From assembly GCA_025677835.1 (NCBI GenBank), contig JAIXMR010000029.1, positions 62,001 to 126,000 of the forward strand: a stretch of DNA of 64,000 nucleotides, written 5' to 3'. The notes beneath the pieces are model-generated. The model was given only the letters and a program-made list of their open reading frames with translations. It searched no databases and was not told the DNA's origin. This DNA is from Sporodiniella umbellata. Taxonomy: Eukaryota; Mucoromycota; Mucoromycetes; Mucorales; Rhizopodaceae. Below are positions 61,179 through 64,000 of the stretch, in pieces. A program made the translations under genes and the position numbers. Every line of letters begins with the position of its first letter. The stretch's first letter is position 1.

Positions 61179-64000
61179 CTATGCAGTTTGTGGGGGAGTG
61201 CTTAGGATAGGCATTCGTTTACGCTGATGAGTACTTTCGCCTTTGAGCTCTTTTTCGTCGATATGTGTAATGCCCATATCATCGCATTTACTTAGAGCTA
61301 AGCTTAGTCGCACGGCCATACGGTATTCAAAATCGTATTTGGTACATGCCATGGCTAGCTGCCAGAGTTTACGACTTTTGACATAGTTGGCCATTTTCCA
61401 ACTGGTTATGCCAGATTCTACATAAAAAAATTGTTATTAACAATCTATACAAACAAACAAACAAAAACATTTACCCCAATAAGTAAAAGGTATAATCCAG
61501 GTCTCATAAGAAATACAGTCTCGATGATCCAGTACCCAGTTTAAATGAGGAATCGTCTCATCATGTCGACCAAGCGCGTTCAGTATCGAAGCCTTGGTCA
61601 ATAAAAGGATACAGCGTTGATCATAGTAATCAGGAGGTGCAGAGGAAGGCACCAACTCTCGTAACCTGACAGTATACTCTAACTTTTCGCGTTCGTGTAT
61701 CATTTCCAACGTACAATCCACACGCTCCAGACAGTGATGAAGCGATTCTGGTGCTAGATATTCAAATGCATTCAAAACCAAAAAAATCTCAATCGCAGGT
61801 AGACTAAAGTCTAGGTCTTGATACCCGCTCTTTTGGAAAAACTCGACTTTTTTCTCTACATAAGTATCGATATAAGACTTCTTGGCTTGATCCTTGATCA
61901 CAGCGACTTGTGCAAAGGCCAGGATGGCTTCGGTACGTTGGCCCATCATCTCATAGCAAGCACCTACAAAGTATTGAGAGAACGCAGGTGACCAGTACTT
62001 GTCTTCCACAAGCTGTTCGAAATAAGTCACTGCAGATGCCCAATCGAGTTGAAGCGCATGGTTGAATCCAATCTCATAGTCAGAAAGCTGTCTCATTGCC
62101 ACCTCAGTCCATTCACCCTTGCTGGATTCAGACGCAAATTGGAAAGACTGGATCGAAAGTGGAAGATTCTTGGCCACACGCGAGATGCGGGCTGCAAAGA
62201 AAAGGAAGAAACAAGAGTTCGGGTGGCTGCCTTGGGCATCCAAAAGGCATTCAATCGCTGGACTCATAATGTCTTGTGTATACAGTTGAGGGGCAAAAGA
62301 AGTCAATACAGAGTAATAGGCAAGTAACCTAAAGTTTCCCATGTCAATCTAGTTATCAACAAAAGCAACTCACATTAAAGAAGCCAAAGGAGCACGGATA
62401 CCACGACCTTCTAGACAAAGCTTAAGTAATGCAAATCCTAATTGTTTGTCACTCTTCCATCCCAAGAGAGAAAAGATTTTTAGGATCTTGGGCGGCATCG
62501 ATGAAAGAATCAAATGAACAGAGCCAATACCAAATTGGATGGCAGAGACCGTATCACAGTCCATATATTTCGTATACTCTTGTCCCATTCGCTTATACTC
62601 TCGCCAGACGATACCATAGCTATGATAGGCTAGTTTTCAAAAAAAAAAAAAAAAAAAAAAAAAACAAAAAAAAAACAAAAACCAACACACACCCGTTTTT
62701 TTTTTTTTAACAAAACCATTCCATCTTTCTATCGGTAGCTTACCTCTTCGGATATTAAGTCCACATTTCAAATAGCCTACGACGCTTTCTTGAGTCATTT
62801 GAAGTATGCCCATCAAAAGACAGCACTCTGCTTTCACCACATGGGCTCTCAACACACCGTTTGGCATAAATGTACTTGGGTCTGATAAGCCGCCACCTAG
62901 GTTAGGCATGGAGGAGGCCGGTGGGTCCGCAGGTAGCCCGTTTCTGTTGGAAGACAGGATGGAATTAAAATAACTAGACACGGTTTCCTTGAAAGGTTTC
63001 TTGTGGCAGGTGTTGTCAATCTGAGCTTTGGCAATTGTATAAGCCGTAGCCAATGCGCTCATAGCCGTCTTTTGATCGAATTCATGAAACGTCATGATGG
63101 CCTTAATAAAGGCCATGGCACCTAATCCTAGGGCGTATAAAGGATCTACCGTTGAACGCGTCTCGAATATCCTTTTGGCTTTCATAAATCGATTATCGAA
63201 TAAATGGGTCATCCCTTCTCGAATAGGTTGATCTGGTTTGCCCCCAAAAAAAAAAAAAAAATGAGACCGAAACGAAAAATACGAGTTCAAATGAGCTTTT
63301 ACCTGCTTCTTCTTGTTGGCGAGGCTTGAGATCATTGACAGGTATGTTTTTGGGATCAACAGCTTCGATGGCAATCACATTGTCTCGAAACAAGTCTAAA
63401 TCAATAGGATCTTCAATCGAATACTCAAATCCTCGACTCGGGCTGGGAAGCGCAGAGGCGTTCTGCATTTCCAATGACTTTTTAAAATCGGAAGTGGAAG
63501 AGATATGCTTCAAAGATTCTTCTACACCAGGCAAAATGTTGGCCAATCGATTGGACTCTGTCTCCTCCTTGACTTTACCCACAGCCTCCTCTTTCGTATC
63601 AGACATACTCTCCACTTTTGCTTCAATGACTTGGTTTGATTCAGGCGTGCTTTCTGCTTGGACTTTGGTCCCTTGTTTTACTTCAGGCGTGTTTTCTACC
63701 TGGGCTTCGGGTTCATGTTTAGCTTCAGGTGTGCTTTTCTCTCTTTCCACCTGGACTTCTGGCACCCTTCTTTCCTTCTCCACTTTGGCTTCCTCTTTCT
63801 CCTTTTCCACGCCAGATGACTCGATGTCGCACACTGCTTTGATAGGTTCAGCGGCTGTCTGTGTATGGCTAGTTTCAGAGTCCACAACTTGATGGATAAT
63901 CTCTTCAGATTCTTTTACGGACCCTGTGCCACGATCCACAACATTCTCCAGGTGCTGGGAATCTGCCTCAGGAGAGGCAGAGACAGCTTGTTTTTCTGCT
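61179..64000 (-). CDS. IML2/TTC39-like TPR protein (partial, N-terminus beyond the window)
   Basis: Five visible exons close in frame: 64000-63303 (open at the edge), 63232-62744, 62629-62374, 62328-61475 and 61417-61179. The visible N-terminal part is a Glu/Lys/Val-rich disordered region (VEKERRVPEVQVEREK). The folded part begins PIREGMTHLFDNRFMKAKRIF and continues LYALGLGAMAFIKAIMTFHE, SAIQFGIGSVHLILSSMPPK, ILKIFSLLGWKSDKQLGFAL and SQYFVGACYEMMGQRTEAIL. These are the marks of the DUF3808 group (fungal Iml2, animal TTC39), TPR proteins tied to lipid-droplet and inclusion-body clearance at mitochondria and ER. The acidic repeat-like leader is unusual and could belong to a lineage-specific extension. 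Confidence 0.88.

Overview
The window looks like nuclear DNA of an early-diverging fungus, most probably Mucoromycota, order Mucorales. This rests on several things. Genes are dense with very short introns (about 45-65 nt, GT-AG, CTAAC/CTGAC-like branch sites just before the acceptor). Non-coding DNA is AT-rich with long poly-A/poly-T tracts. The genes include an HSF, a P5B ATPase, a Ste18-type G gamma, SERINC, a chromodomain protein and a kelch membrane protein. No genus is claimed. Exon joins were worked out by hand from reading frame, splice sites and family motifs. Nearly all of the multi-exon models below close in frame.

Layout. 1-418 (-): start of eIF3i, cut by the window edge. 1550-3556 (+): secreted or membrane kelch protein. 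4096-5197 (+): Tra2-like SR splicing factor. 5198-9392: mostly non-coding, with a 410-bp inverted repeat (6831-7240 / 7623-8032) built from a dead DDE transposase end, then a decayed ORF. 9393-11283 (+): acyl-CoA synthetase with a 5-nt micro-exon. 12205-16889 (+): P5B cation/polyamine ATPase, followed closely by an HSF-type factor at 17042-18455 (+). 19592-21922 (+): CRT10-like WD40 protein. 22454-24512 (+): USP-family protein without a catalytic triad. 24599-26907 (+): atypical kinase-domain protein. 26961-29550 (-): TMEM62-like metallophosphoesterase. 29784-30422 (-): Q-rich zinc-finger protein. 31879-32638 (+): DJ-1. 32752-33031 (-): G gamma. 33298-35159 (-): SERINC. 35790-36804 (-): DUF218 protein. 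36805-42772 and 43821-49390: long gene-poor stretches with transposase and membrane-protein relics, on either side of one SANT-like gene (42773-43820, +). 49391-50255 (+): Ubc4/5-type E2. 50397-53544 (-): chromodomain protein resembling Chp1. 53816-55475 (-): unrecognised Ser/Lys-rich protein. 55816-57817 (-): pyruvate dehydrogenase E2. 59276-59870 (-): secreted RlpA/barwin-like protein. 61179-64000 (-): IML2/TTC39-like TPR protein, cut by the right edge.

These are scattered housekeeping and regulatory genes, not a metabolic cluster. The points most worth following are the 5-nt exon that encodes part of the A10 motif of the acyl-CoA synthetase, the perfect inverted repeat that could fold into a long hairpin RNA, the USP-like protein in which the Cys, His and Asp positions are all replaced, and the candidate RITS-type chromodomain protein.
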